Assembly: GCA_003577005.1 (NCBI GenBank)
Contig: QEUW01000009.1
Location: 4,061 to 56,390, forward strand
DNA: 52,330 nt
Direction: 5' to 3'
Source: Chloroflexota bacterium
GTDB lineage: Bacteria; Chloroflexota; Anaerolineae; Caldilineales; Caldilineaceae
Positions 8,613-17,270 of this stretch are shown here, piece after piece. The number at the start of each line of letters is the position of its first letter. The stretch's first letter is position 1. The notes beneath the pieces are model-generated. The model made no database searches. It was given only the letters and a program-made list of their open reading frames with translations, and was not told the origin of the DNA. Both the position numbers and the translations under genes were made by a program.

Positions 8613-9031
8613 CCAAGAGAAGAGGTTGTTCCACTAGATTGTCGATCAATGGGTACCGAAAATGCCGATGGGGTTTGGCCCTGCCAAACCCCATCGGCAT
8701 TTTCGGTACTGCTAACACTACGGAGCAGGTCGGACCCTTTGCTGATGTTGCGGCCGTCGCTTGAATGGCCGGGCAATAGCTCGCCGCTGTGCTCAATGCG
8801 TTGGCGCGGGGAACAAAACTGGACATTTTCACCGGTAACTCGGAACCTGGCTTGCTTTCTGGGTAGCCCTTTTTATGGCATAATATGGATGTCATATTCA
8901 GTTGATTCCCACCCTGGGCGAAGGAAGTATCCTTTCCGTGGCTCTCGCATCATGTTAAATGGTCATGAGCCCGGAACCGATCTCATTTTGCTGGCCGCGT
9001 TGCCCCATAATGGCGAAGGGAGAAAACCACC
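8613..9031. other. Gap between small membrane protein and nfeD
   Basis: Apart from the long hairpin at 8653-8709, this gap contains a small palindrome, AATATG-5 nt-CATATT, around 8882-8898 that may belong to the nfeD promoter region. No frame in it looks like coding sequence. Confidence 0.5.
8653..8709. terminator. 27-bp perfect hairpin, probably bidirectional terminator
   Basis: Arms 8653-8679 and 8683-8709 are perfectly complementary over 27 bases with a 3-base loop (CCT). The inner stem is GC-rich and both outer flanks carry AAAA/TTTT, so it could terminate transcription in either direction. It lies 40 bases after the 80-aa gene. Confidence 0.7.
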
Positions 9032-9091
9032 ATCCACCGGGCCGCCAAAGTTCGTCTCTTTTTCTTTCTCCTGCTCTGGCATCTTGGTCTT

Positions 9092-10438
9092 TTGCTGAGT
9101 GCCCCTGCTGCGCTCTTTGCTCAAGATGGGGCCACAGGGCAGGACGCTGTCCATATCTTGGAGGTGCGCGGCGTAATCAACCCTCCTGTCGCCAACTACA
9201 TTCGCCGTGCGTTGGAAGATGCAGCCGCGCAGAACGCCCGCCTCGCGGTGATTCAACTGGACACACCTGGTGGCCTGGATAGTTCGACGCGCGAGATCAC
9301 CCAGGCAATCCTGGCTGCGCGTGTGCCTGTGGCCGTCTATGTGACGCCGGCGGGTGCGCGTGCTGCATCGGCCGGGCTTTTTATCCTGGTTTCGGCCAAT
9401 GTGGCCGCCATGGCGCCCAGCACCAACACGGGTGCTGCCCATCCTGTCGGCTTGGGCGGCGACGGTCAAGCCGACCCGGTGATGGTCGATAAAGTGACCA
9501 ACGATGCGGCCGCCACCATTCGGGCGTTGGCTACAACGCGCGGGCGCAATGCCGAATGGGCCGAGCAGGCTGTCCGCGAAAGCGTCTCGATCACCGAATA
9601 TGAGGCGCTGGAACTCAACGTCATCGATGTCATTGCGCGCGACCTCGACCATCTGCTCGAACAGCTGCATGGCCGCACAGTCCAGACCGCGGCCGGCGAA
9701 GTTACCCTCGACGTCGCCAACGCCCCGCTGTATGATGCCTCGATGAACTTTGCCGAGCAGTTGCTTCATATCATCAGCACACCCGACCTTGCCTTTATCC
9801 TGCTGAGCATCGGCACCATCGGCCTGATTGCAGAACTATATAATCCGGGAACCTTTATCCCAGGGATTGTGGGTGTCATTTCGCTAATTTTTGCTTTTTT
9901 TGCCCTGGGTAATTTGCCGACGAACTGGGCCGGCGTCGCTTTTATCGTGCTCGCCGTTGTGTTATTAATAGCAGAATTGAACACCGATGCAACGGGCGTG
10001 CTGGGGACAGGTGCAACGATTGCCTTTTTGTTGGGGGGTCTGTTGCTCTTCCGCCCGCTGCGCCCTGTCTCGCCGACCATGCCCGATCTCTCGGTCAACC
10101 CGTGGGTCCTGGCCGCGGCAACCGCTCTTTTTGCCGGCTTTCTCATGCTGGTGATCACCCAACTGGCTCGCACCCGCAAGACGCCGCTGCTCACCGGTGC
10201 TGAACAGTACGTGGGCCGACTTGCCACCACCTACCAGGAACTGGCTCCGCGCGGGCGTGTCTGGTTTGAGAGCCAGCTTTGGAACGCCGTGGTACAGACC
10301 GGTGAGACAGTGCCCGCCCAACAGCCAGTGCGGATCATCGGTGTGGATGGCCTGACCTTGATCGTCGAACCGGCGCCCACCTCACAACCGGGTACGCCTG
10401 GCGCACCTGTGCCATCTGGGGAGGAGAGAAGTAGGTAG
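9092..10438 (+). CDS. nfeD: NfeD-family membrane serine protease (ClpP-class, long form)
   Basis: A long NfeD protein. An N-terminal ClpP/SppA-like protease domain (about 15-210) carries the likely catalytic Ser93 in RAASAGLF and Lys134 in VDKVTNDAA, the Ser-Lys dyad known from archaeal 1510-N. Then come four to five TM segments (about 230-350) and a C-terminal NfeD OB-fold (about 365-435). In archaeal relatives this enzyme cleaves the C-terminus of the partner stomatin/slipin, which is encoded next. TTG 9092 is the first canonical start, but the frame is open from 9011 and encodes a signal-peptide-like stretch (RLFFFLLLWHLGLLL) before it. An AAGGGAG sits before an ATC at 9032. The true start is therefore uncertain. 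Confidence 0.88.
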   Translation: MLSAPAALFAQDGATGQDAVHILEVRGVINPPVANYIRRALEDAAAQNARLAVIQLDTPGGLDSSTREITQAILAARVPVAVYVTPAGARAASAGLFILVSANVAAMAPSTNTGAAHPVGLGGDGQADPVMVDKVTNDAAATIRALATTRGRNAEWAEQAVRESVSITEYEALELNVIDVIARDLDHLLEQLHGRTVQTAAGEVTLDVANAPLYDASMNFAEQLLHIISTPDLAFILLSIGTIGLIAELYNPGTFIPGIVGVISLIFAFFALGNLPTNWAGVAFIVLAVVLLIAELNTDATGVLGTGATIAFLLGGLLLFRPLRPVSPTMPDLSVNPWVLAAATALFAGFLMLVITQLARTRKTPLLTGAEQYVGRLATTYQELAPRGRVWFESQLWNAVVQTGETVPAQQPVRIIGVDGLTLIVEPAPTSQPGTPGAPVPSGEERSR

Positions 10439-10479
10439 CAATCAACCAGCCCCCGCGGGGGCCCAAGAAAGGAAAGACA

Positions 10480-11397
10480 ATGGAAAATCTGGGAACCCTC
10501 ATTACGATGGCCGCGATTTTGGCCTTTTTGCTGATCATTGCTGCGATCGCCATCCGCATCGTGCCCGAATACCAACGGCTGGTTGTCTTTCGTCTCGGGC
10601 GCGCACTGGGTGCGCGCGGGCCGGGGCTGATCCTGCTCATCCCGTTTGTTGATCGGGGCGTGACTGTCGACCTGCGTGAGATCTTTTTCGATGTCGAGCC
10701 GCAAACGACGATCACCAAAGATAATGCACCCTTGTCGATTGACTTTCTGGTCTATATGAAAGTCGTCGATGCCATGCGTTCGGTATTGGAGGTGGCCGAT
10801 TTCACCGGCGCCTCACGAGGCATTGCCATGACCACGCTGCGTGCGTTGGTCGGTGACATGATTCTGGATGATGTGCTGGCGCGCCGCGATCAACTCAACG
10901 AGATGCTGCAATCCAAGCTCGACGATGTTACCAACCGCTGGGGCATCAAAGTGACTGCGGTCGAAATCCGCGAGATCATCCCTCCCAGAGAGATCCAGGA
11001 GGCAATGAGTCGCCAGATGTCGGCCGAGCGCCATCGCCGTGCCGTTGTGACCGAGGCTGACGGCAAGCGCGAGGCAGCGATTATGGTGGCTGAGGGTGAT
11101 AAGCAGGCGCGTATTCTGCAGGCACAGGGCCAGCGTGAGGCCGAGATCCTGGAGGCCGAAGGGCAACGCCAGGCAACATTCTTACGCGCCGAAGGCTTTG
11201 CCCTGGCGCTCGAACGCATCGACGAGATTGCCAAAACCGTGCAGAGCAACACCATGAGCCTGCAATACTTGCAGACGCTGCGCGACCTTGGCCAGAGCGA
11301 GGCCACCAAATATGTGCTCCCGATGGAGTTTACGACACTCTTACAGCCGTTGCTGCAACACACCCGTAGCGCCGGCCAGAACGGAACGCCCCAGTAA
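10480..11397 (+). CDS. Slipin/stomatin-like SPFH (band 7) protein
   Basis: A 305-aa protein with an N-terminal membrane segment (about 8-27), an SPFH/band-7 domain (about 28-185, including EYQRLVVFRLGR) and an Ala/Glu/Arg-rich coiled coil (about 190-245), followed by a short hydrophobic-residue-rich tail. Slipins oligomerise in the membrane and organise microdomains. The pair with NfeD, 41 bases upstream, is a well-known conserved operon in which the protease acts on the slipin. AAGAAAGGAAAG precedes ATG 10480. A CCCCCGCGGGGG palindrome at 10450-10461 lies between the two genes. Confidence 0.93.
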   Translation: MENLGTLITMAAILAFLLIIAAIAIRIVPEYQRLVVFRLGRALGARGPGLILLIPFVDRGVTVDLREIFFDVEPQTTITKDNAPLSIDFLVYMKVVDAMRSVLEVADFTGASRGIAMTTLRALVGDMILDDVLARRDQLNEMLQSKLDDVTNRWGIKVTAVEIREIIPPREIQEAMSRQMSAERHRRAVVTEADGKREAAIMVAEGDKQARILQAQGQREAEILEAEGQRQATFLRAEGFALALERIDEIAKTVQSNTMSLQYLQTLRDLGQSEATKYVLPMEFTTLLQPLLQHTRSAGQNGTPQ

Positions 11398-11404
11398 GTT
11401 CAAG

Positions 11405-11441
11405 CCAGGTGACAATTATCTCCAGGATGGCTGTCACCTGG
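11405..11441 (+). terminator. Possible terminator hairpin after slipin gene
   Basis: CCAGGTGACA at 11405-11414 pairs perfectly with TGTCACCTGG at 11432-11441, 7 bases after the slipin stop codon. No strong U-run follows, so it may stabilise the 3' end instead of terminating intrinsically. It also lies at the 3' end of the convergent minus-strand small gene. Confidence 0.5.
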
Positions 11442-11445
11442 TCCT

Positions 11446-11598
11446 TTACCCAAACAACAGACTCAACAGCTTCAGCCCACCTACGACGATAAAGTAGATC
11501 CCCCAGATACGCAAAAGCCCGCGGAGGGGATGTTGTTTTTTGGGCCTTACCAGTTCAATCGTAATCCGCCCCGGTGATTTAATTACTTCTTGTTCCAT
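11446..11598 (-). CDS. Small single-TM protein, 50 aa
   Basis: ATG 11598 follows a strong AGGAGG with 4-base spacing and opens a 50-residue protein: a polar, basic N-terminal half (ELVRPKKQHPLRG) and one C-terminal TM (about 31-49, IWGIYFIVVGGLKLLSLLF). The in-frame codons back to 11685 are not needed. Orientation and size suggest a small inner-membrane protein with the N-terminus inside. No family is recognised. It is convergent with the slipin gene and divergent from the epimerase gene. Confidence 0.6.
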   Translation of the reverse strand: MEQEVIKSPGRITIELVRPKKQHPLRGLLRIWGIYFIVVGGLKLLSLLFG

Positions 11599-11772
11599 AC
11601 AACCTCCTGGCGCCTGAGCCACAGCGCCTGTTGTGCTCATTGTAACAGCGGTATTGCAACGAAGGTAGCCTATCTTGGGATACATTTCAATAGTGAACTC
11701 GATGTTGACTATTCGATTCTATTCTTTGCTCATAGACATAGATTCCAGCAATCTTCACCAGGAGACAGCCCG

Positions 11773-12759
11773 ATGACTGTTTTAGTAACCGGCGGCACGG
11801 GTTTTGTGGGTGGCGCCGTGGTGCGGGCGCTGGTTGAGCGAGGCGAGCAGGTGCGCGTCCTCGCCCGGCGCACCAGCAAGCTCGATGGGCTCACCGCTCT
11901 GGGTGTGGAGATCGCCTATGGTGATCTGTTTGACCAGGCGTCTATCGAGGCAGCGCTTGCTGGTTGCGATCTCCTCTATCACGTTGCAGCTGTCTTTGAG
12001 TTTTGGGAGGAGAAAGAGGTATTGATGCGGTCTGCGGTGGAGGGAACACGCAACGTATTGGAGGCAGCGCAAAAAGTAGGCGTGAACAAAATTGTGTATA
12101 CGAGCACTTATGTCACCATTGGCACGCCAAAAGGCCAGACAGGAAATGAAACAACCTCACATCGAGGCTATTTTCTAACGGCCTACGAAGAGGCAAAATA
12201 CAAAGCGGAACAGCTTGTGTGGGACTATATACACAAAGGCCTGCCGGTTGTCATCGTGAACCCTTCAGGGGTCTATGGGCCAGGTGATCTGAAGACGGCG
12301 GGACAGGGTCTCATCAAGGTGATGAACCAAAAATCACCGATCTTGTTTCCTATGTCGTGGAGCTGTGTCTATATCGACGATGTGGCTCAGGGGCACCTGC
12401 TGGCCGCCGAAAAAGGACGCAGCGGTGAGCGCTACCTCCTGAGCGAACGGATTGTGACGGGCAAAGAGTATTTTGGTCTGGCCTGCAAACTAACAGGCGC
12501 CAAACTGCCGCCTACGCTGCCGGCGCCGTTCTTTCTGCCAATTGTGTGGGGGGGTGAAGCCCTCTCCTACTTCACGCGCCGCCCACCGCTTGTCTCGCGC
12601 GATGAATTTCGAATGGCGGTTCATGGCGAGCATGTAGATGGCTCCAAGACTGTGCGCGAACTGGGTTTGCAGTATACTCCATTGGAAGAGGGCTTGCCCA
12701 AAGCGCTGGCCTGGTATTGGAAGCAAGGGCTGATCAAACATAAACCCCTCTCGGTTTGA
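11773..12759 (+). CDS. NAD(P)-dependent epimerase/reductase, extended SDR (dihydroflavonol reductase/HpnA-like)
   Basis: A 328-aa extended short-chain dehydrogenase. The TGGTGFVGG nucleotide-binding motif is at residues 6-14, a D/GDLFD motif follows near 50, and the catalytic set is TST (about 112-114) with YEEAK as the YxxxK pair. Such proteins act on nucleotide sugars or on aldehyde/ketone groups of secondary metabolites; similarity to hopanoid-associated HpnA-type epimerases is by eye only. CCAGGAGACAGCCCG precedes ATG 11773; the longer frame back to 11590 is dismissed. It stands alone between the divergent 50-aa gene and pdxS. Confidence 0.85.
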   Translation: MTVLVTGGTGFVGGAVVRALVERGEQVRVLARRTSKLDGLTALGVEIAYGDLFDQASIEAALAGCDLLYHVAAVFEFWEEKEVLMRSAVEGTRNVLEAAQKVGVNKIVYTSTYVTIGTPKGQTGNETTSHRGYFLTAYEEAKYKAEQLVWDYIHKGLPVVIVNPSGVYGPGDLKTAGQGLIKVMNQKSPILFPMSWSCVYIDDVAQGHLLAAEKGRSGERYLLSERIVTGKEYFGLACKLTGAKLPPTLPAPFFLPIVWGGEALSYFTRRPPLVSRDEFRMAVHGEHVDGSKTVRELGLQYTPLEEGLPKALAWYWKQGLIKHKPLSV

Positions 12760-12811
12760 TGCTTCGCAGTTTGGTGGTAGTCCCATTTCCGCCGCCAATC
12801 TACCTAAGGTT

Positions 12812-12841
12812 TTGTTTGGATTTCCACCTATACAGTAGAAT
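12812..12841 (+). promoter_or_regulatory. Possible pdxST promoter
   Basis: TTGTTT (12812-12817) and TAGAAT (12836-12841) are separated by 18 bases and lie about 60 bases before the pdxS start. The match is only moderate. Confidence 0.3.
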
Positions 12842-12900
12842 GTGACGTAAATCTCAACCAATCTCTGATTTATTTCCGGGAGCAGCACAAGGAGGGTGGT

Positions 12901-13818
12901 ATGGCTACAGTCAACGGCGCCAACGGCCAGCACGAGGCCGCTAGCGGCACATTTGCTGTCAAGGCGGGGCTCGCCCAGATGCTCAAGGGTGGCGTGATCA
13001 TGGATGTAGTGACGGCAGAACAGGCGCGTATCGCCGAAGAGGCCGGCGCCTGTGCGGTGATGGCGCTCGAACGCGTCCCCGCCGACATCCGCCAGGACGG
13101 GGGTGTGGCGCGCATGAGCGACCCACGCAAGATCAAGGAGATCATCGCCGCCGTGACCATCCCAGTCATGGCCAAGGCGCGCATCGGCCACTTTGTCGAA
13201 GCGCAGATCCTCGAAGCATTGGGCGTCGATTATATCGACGAGAGCGAGGTGCTCACCCCCGCCGACGAAGAGCACCACATCAACAAACACAAGTTCAAGG
13301 TTCCCTTTGTCTGCGGCTGCCGCGACCTGGGCGAGGCGCTACGCCGCATCGCCGAGGGCGCAGCCATGATCCGCACCAAGGGGGAGGCCGGCACCGGCAA
13401 TGTGGTAGAGGCCGTTCGCCATGCGCGCGCGGTCTACGGCGCCATCCGTCGCCTCCAATCGATGGACGAGGACGAGCTCTTCTCCTACGCCAAAGAGATT
13501 CGCGCACCCTATGACCTGGTCAAGCAGACCGCTGAATTGGGGCGTCTGCCCGTGGTCAACTTTGCCGCCGGCGGTGTCGCCACACCCGCCGATGCCGCGC
13601 TCATGATGCAACTGGGCGTAGACGGCGTCTTTGTTGGCTCTGGCATCTTCAAGAGCGGCAACCCGGCCAAGCGCGCCAAGGCCATCGTCATGGCCGTCAC
13701 CCACTACAACGACCCCGACGTGCTGGCCGAGGTGAGCGAAGACCTGGGCGAACCGATGGTCGGCATCAACCTGGACACGCTCGCCGAACAAGAAAAGATG
13801 GCCGTTCGCGGGTGGTAA
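12901..13818 (+). CDS. pdxS: Pyridoxal 5'-phosphate synthase, PdxS lyase subunit
   Basis: PdxS makes PLP from ribose 5-phosphate, glyceraldehyde 3-phosphate and ammonia, in a 12+12 complex with PdxT. The 305-aa protein is a TIM barrel; visible catalytic residues are Asp35 (GGVIMDVV), Lys92 (MAKARIGHF, Schiff base with ribose 5-phosphate) and Lys160 ([11 protein letters not shown]). Compared with common homologues of about 290-295 residues it has a short Gly/Ala-rich N-terminal extension. AAGGAGGGTGGT precedes ATG 12901. pdxT follows after a hairpin-bearing gap of 85 bases. Confidence 0.97.
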   Translation: MATVNGANGQHEAASGTFAVKAGLAQMLKGGVIMDVVTAEQARIAEEAGACAVMALERVPADIRQDGGVARMSDPRKIKEIIAAVTIPVMAKARIGHFVEAQILEALGVDYIDESEVLTPADEEHHINKHKFKVPFVCGCRDLGEALRRIAEGAAMIRTKGEAGTGNVVEAVRHARAVYGAIRRLQSMDEDELFSYAKEIRAPYDLVKQTAELGRLPVVNFAAGGVATPADAALMMQLGVDGVFVGSGIFKSGNPAKRAKAIVMAVTHYNDPDVLAEVSEDLGEPMVGINLDTLAEQEKMAVRGW

Positions 13819-13893
13819 ATTGTGAGTTGTGAATGGAGGATTGTGAATGGTTAATTGCTTTGTCCAGCCACCGTCCATTCACAATTCACAATT
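13818..13893. repeat. Heptad-phased inverted repeat 3 (pdxS-pdxT gap)
   Basis: The arms 13818-13837 and 13874-13893 match at 19 of 20 positions and consist of 7-base words of the TTGTGAA/TTGTGAG type. The left side continues the 7-base phase beyond the arm (TGGAGGA, TTGTGAA, TGGTTAA). The left arm starts in the pdxS stop codon and the right arm ends 10 bases before the pdxT ATG, so it may affect coupling of the two genes. Confidence 0.8.
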
Positions 13894-13903
13894 TTGAACT
13901 GGT

Positions 13904-14533
13904 ATGAATAACCAACAGTCGCTAACCATCGGCGTCCTGGCCCTCCAGGGCGCCTTTGTTGAGCATATCAAGATGCTCCGCCGCCTGGGCGTGGAGGCGG
14001 TGGAAGTGCGCAAGCCGGAACAGTTGGCCGGGCTCGACGGGCTGATCATCCCCGGCGGCGAGAGCACCACGATGGGGCTGATCGCCGAGCGCTGGGAAAT
14101 GGTCGAACCGTTGCGGGAGTGGGTGCGCGGCAGTCACCCTACCTGGGGTACCTGTGCCGGGATGATCCTGCTGGCCGAGCGCGCCACCAATCAGAAACAG
14201 GGCGGGCAGCCGCTCTTGGGTGGATTGGAGGTGACAGTCAACCGTAACTACTTTGGCCGCCAGGTGGATAGCTTTGAGGCAGACCTGGCCGTTCCAGCGT
14301 TGGGCGATGAGCCATTCCATGCCATCTTTATCCGCGCACCGGCCATCACCGAGACGAGCAACGGGGTGGAACGGCTGGCCGAACTGGATACACCGGCGGG
14401 CGACCATGTCATCGTTGCCGTGCGCCAGGGGTCGATCCTGGCGACGGCCTTTCACCCCGAATTGACCGACGACGAGCGCTGGCACCAATTCTTTCTGAGC
14501 ATGGTGCGATCTGCGCAGCTTTGTTCCGGGTGA
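13904..14533 (+). CDS. pdxT: Pyridoxal 5'-phosphate synthase, PdxT glutaminase subunit
   Basis: A 209-aa class I glutamine amidotransferase that releases ammonia from glutamine for PdxS. The nucleophile Cys84 is in TWGTCAGM, the oxyanion-strand motif is PGGEST (50-55), and the catalytic His184 and Glu186 are in AFHPEL. Length and motif order are normal for PdxT. ATG 13904 follows directly on the hairpin of the pdxS-pdxT gap and has no strong Shine-Dalgarno (GAACTGGT only), which could make its translation depend on that structure. The DUF421 gene starts 19 bases downstream. Confidence 0.96.
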   Translation: MNNQQSLTIGVLALQGAFVEHIKMLRRLGVEAVEVRKPEQLAGLDGLIIPGGESTTMGLIAERWEMVEPLREWVRGSHPTWGTCAGMILLAERATNQKQGGQPLLGGLEVTVNRNYFGRQVDSFEADLAVPALGDEPFHAIFIRAPAITETSNGVERLAELDTPAGDHVIVAVRQGSILATAFHPELTDDERWHQFFLSMVRSAQLCSG

Positions 14534-14552
14534 CCCTGCCCCAAGATGCAAC

Positions 14553-15095
14553 GTGAACCAGTTCTTCTTTGACAGTTGGTCCAGCCTGTTGCGCACGTTG
14601 GTGGTTGGCGTGCTGGCCTATATTGCGCTCGTCTCCTTCTTGCGGATATCGGGGAAGCGCACGCTGTCAAAGATGAACGCTTTTGACTTTGTCGTCACTG
14701 TGGCTCTAGGCTCCACGCTGGCGACGGTCCTGCTGAATAAAGAGATTACCCTGGCTGAAGGGTTGCTGGCATTTGCCCTGTTAATTGGTCTCCAGTTTGT
14801 GGTCACCTGGCTGAGCGTCCGCTCCGATTGGACACAGTCATTGGTCAAAAATGAGCCAACGTTGCTCCTATACCGGGGTCACTTTCTGGCCGCTGCCATG
14901 CGGCAAGAGCGAGTCACGCGCGAAGAAGTCGAGGCGGCGGTTCGCAGCGCGGGCCTGGCCGGGCCTAGCGATGTCGAAGCCGTCGTTTTGGAAACCGACG
15001 GGACATTTAGTGTGGTTTCAAGCGGAGCTTCCGGAACCGAAGATCTGCTATCGTCGGTCAAACGTCCCGACGATAGCAGCCCTCGAAACCAGTAA
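14553..15095 (+). CDS. DUF421 (YetF-like) membrane protein
   Basis: A 180-aa protein with two or three N-terminal TM segments (about 10-30, 45-62 and 66-88) and a C-terminal cytoplasmic DUF421 fold (about 95-155), including the family's ISGKRTLSKMNAFD stretch after TM1 and the LLLYRGHF strand. The role of DUF421 proteins is poorly known; some are linked to stress or sporulation. Start is GTG 14553, 20 bases after pdxT, so read-through from pdxST is likely. The last codons contain a 13-bp inverted repeat (15045-15079) encoding EDLLSSVKRPDD. Confidence 0.85.
   Translation: MNQFFFDSWSSLLRTLVVGVLAYIALVSFLRISGKRTLSKMNAFDFVVTVALGSTLATVLLNKEITLAEGLLAFALLIGLQFVVTWLSVRSDWTQSLVKNEPTLLLYRGHFLAAAMRQERVTREEVEAAVRSAGLAGPSDVEAVVLETDGTFSVVSSGASGTEDLLSSVKRPDDSSPRNQ
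15045..15079. repeat. Hairpin inside 3' end of DUF421 gene
   Basis: CTGCTATCGTCGG (15045-15057) pairs perfectly with 15067-15079 around a 9-base loop. It lies wholly within the last codons of the DUF421 gene. No U-run follows, so it is a stability element or factor-dependent termination site rather than a classical terminator. Confidence 0.55.
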
Positions 15096-15375
15096 GATCC
15101 GTTGGCTAGATATCGGAATTGCTGTACCGCATCTCCGCCGTGTCTCCAACTCGTTCGACCAGTCGTTGCTCCCCCTCACAAGCCCCCATCCTTCTGAGCA
15201 GACCCTTCTGACCAGACAAAGACTGTTTACCCTCCTATAGAACGGACACCAACTGGGCGCTAGGGCTAGAGCGGGCCTCCTTTTTGCGTTCCAACGCTCG
15301 TCGTATTTGATGCCAGCCTGTGGTAAAGTATTGTGTGCAGAGAAGTACAAAGCCTGATCCACAAGGAGGAGTCGA

Positions 15376-15807
15376 GTGTGGTACAACCCCATCATCGCCC
15401 TGATCTTGCGTTCGCCGCTGCACGGAATGCTCAGCAGCGGCATCATGGTGGTCACCTACATCGGGCGCAAAAGCGGACGCACCATCAGCGTGCCGGTCAG
15501 CTATGTGCGCGACGACGAAGATGGTAATGTTCTCTGGACAACTAGTCTGCGCAAGCGCACCTGGTGGCGCAATCTGCGTGGGGAGGCACTGGTCACGCTG
15601 CGTCTGCGTGGCAAAAATCGACCAGCCAGGGCCGAGGCACTCGAAGACGAAGACGAAGTGGCCGACGCATTGTACTACTACCTGACGTTGACGCCCAGTT
15701 TCGCCAAACACTTTGACGTGGCGCTCGACGAAGAAGGAGAGCCGGTGGAGGAAGACCTGGTGCGGGCGGCGCAAAAAAGGGTGGTGGTGCGTTTTAATCT
15801 TCAATAG
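15376..15807 (+). CDS. Deazaflavin-dependent nitroreductase-family (DDN/F420-type) protein
   Basis: A 143-aa split-barrel protein of the DDN family, recognised from the stretch VVTYIGRKSGR, the VPVSYVRD strand and the LVTLRLRGKNRPARAEAL segment. Relatives bind F420H2 (or in some cases flavin) and reduce nitro or quinone compounds. Whether F420 is made cannot be judged from this window. GTG 15376 follows AAGGAGGAGTCGA, a strong site. The 280-base gap before it shows no other gene. The GyrI-like gene follows after 55 bases. Confidence 0.82.
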   Translation: MWYNPIIALILRSPLHGMLSSGIMVVTYIGRKSGRTISVPVSYVRDDEDGNVLWTTSLRKRTWWRNLRGEALVTLRLRGKNRPARAEALEDEDEVADALYYYLTLTPSFAKHFDVALDEEGEPVEEDLVRAAQKRVVVRFNLQ

Positions 15808-15862
15808 AGGCGACCATCCAGGGGCGGTCGCCACTGAGCAAAGGAAGCATGGAGCAAGCACA

Positions 15863-16504
15863 ATGCAAAAGCTCGACCTGAAGAAGCAACTCAAACATCT
15901 GTATGCACCCTCTGCCAGAACAGTGGAGATCGTCCAGGTGCCCCGCCTTCAATTTGCCATGATCGACGGCAAGATCGAGCCGGGACACCGGCCCGGTGAT
16001 TCGCCGCGTTTTCAGGCGGCGACCGCTGTCCTGTTTGGCATTGCCTACACGCTCAAGTTTATGTCGAAACAACAGGCGGAGAACCCCATCGACTACGGCG
16101 TCATGCCGCTGGAAGCGCTCTGGTGGATCGAGGAGGGTGAGTTCGACTTCGACAGGCCGGACAACTGGCACTTTACAGCGATGATCATGCAGCCGGAGCA
16201 CATCACCGGCGCACTCTTTGCCGAGGCGCTGGCCAGACAACGCAAGAAAGCAGATGCCCCTATCCTCCACGACCTGCGCTTTGCCAGCTTTGAAGAAGGG
16301 CTCTGCGTCCAGACCCTGCACATCGGGCCTTACGCTACCGAGCCGGCAACTGTCGCCCGCATGGAAGCGTTTGCCCGCGACCAAGGCTATCTGTTTCACC
16401 GCAAGCACCACGAAATCTACCTGAGCGACCCACGGCGCACGGCTCCCGAAAAGCTGAAAACAATTCTCCGCCATCCCGTCGAACGGAGCGAGCCGGTGGG
16501 GTGA
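15863..16504 (+). CDS. GyrI-like small-molecule-binding domain protein
   Basis: A 213-aa protein resembling stand-alone GyrI-like proteins (SOUL/AraC-effector-binding fold): it opens with KLDLKKQLKHLY, followed by VQVPRLQFAMIDGK, a YTLKFM helix, MPLEALWW and an HIGPYATEP stretch near the end. Such proteins bind hydrophobic small molecules and may hydrolyse or sequester them. The frame is open from 15713, but ATG 15863 starts exactly at the conserved N-terminus. GGAGCAAGCACA precedes it. It probably shares a transcript with the DDN-like gene upstream. Confidence 0.82.
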   Translation: MQKLDLKKQLKHLYAPSARTVEIVQVPRLQFAMIDGKIEPGHRPGDSPRFQAATAVLFGIAYTLKFMSKQQAENPIDYGVMPLEALWWIEEGEFDFDRPDNWHFTAMIMQPEHITGALFAEALARQRKKADAPILHDLRFASFEEGLCVQTLHIGPYATEPATVARMEAFARDQGYLFHRKHHEIYLSDPRRTAPEKLKTILRHPVERSEPVG

Positions 16505-16542
16505 TTGCGCTTACCAAAACGTTGAACAGAACGAGGTGAATC

Positions 16543-17142
16543 ATGTCTCCTTCCCGGATGTTTCCGCCCCTCTATGCCGGCCTGATGGGGGTGGCCCTCC
16601 TGGGGATGTGGGCCATGTTTTTGGCAACAGGGCAGACACCCGAGCTGAAAACCACACCGGTCCGCTTTACGCTGCACCTGGTCGCTGAAGGCTTGACAGC
16701 GCTGGCCTGCATCATCGCCGCCCGGGGATGGTCGGCGCAGCGCTGGTGGGCCGCACCGCTCTATCTGGTGGCAATGGGGCTCTTGCTCTACGCCGTATTG
16801 CAGGCTGCCGGCTATTTTATCGAACAGCAAGAGCCGGTCTTCATTACCATGTTTGTTCTCTTTACTGCCCTGACTGGTGGTGTCCTCGGCTGGCTGGTCA
16901 AGCCGCAGGGGCGTGAGTGGCTGCTCGTCTTTCTGGGCACGATGTTGTACGCCACCGTGCAGACGGTCGGTGTTTTTGCTCAGGAGCGTGATTGGGTGCC
17001 AACCGTGATGTTCAGCTTGCTGGCGACACTAACCTTGCTTGCCACGGTCCTATTGATCCGCAGCGCAGCCGCTTTGAAAGGCGAAAAGATGCGGACGCCA
17101 GCCTCTCCACCAAGACAAAATGAACGTAAACTACCCGGCTGA
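16543..17142 (+). CDS. Six-TM integral membrane protein, 199 aa, unknown function
   Basis: Strongly hydrophobic, with about six TM segments (10-28, 44-60, 68-90, 97-112, 122-140 and 152-172) and a short basic cytoplasmic tail. No motif that I recognise. AACGAGGTGAATC precedes ATG 16543. It lies 38 bases after the GyrI-like gene and ends a small gene group, since a good intrinsic terminator follows at once. Confidence 0.7.
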   Translation: MSPSRMFPPLYAGLMGVALLGMWAMFLATGQTPELKTTPVRFTLHLVAEGLTALACIIAARGWSAQRWWAAPLYLVAMGLLLYAVLQAAGYFIEQQEPVFITMFVLFTALTGGVLGWLVKPQGREWLLVFLGTMLYATVQTVGVFAQERDWVPTVMFSLLATLTLLATVLLIRSAAALKGEKMRTPASPPRQNERKLPG

Positions 17143-17153
17143 CCAGGAAATAA

Positions 17154-17191
17154 ACTCCTCAGATGGCGAATCCATCTGGGGAGTATTTTTT
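17154..17191 (+). terminator. Rho-independent terminator
   Basis: ACTCCTCAGATGG (17154-17166) pairs with 17172-17184 (one G-U wobble) over a 5-base loop and is followed by ATTTTTTG. It lies 11 bases after the stop of the six-TM protein gene. Confidence 0.88.
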
Positions 17192-17270
17192 GTATGATGG
17201 GATGTAATGGCGAAGAGTCACGCTAGGCGCGCAGACGGGCCTGATGTCCAGTCACCGAAAGGGTAAGGTG

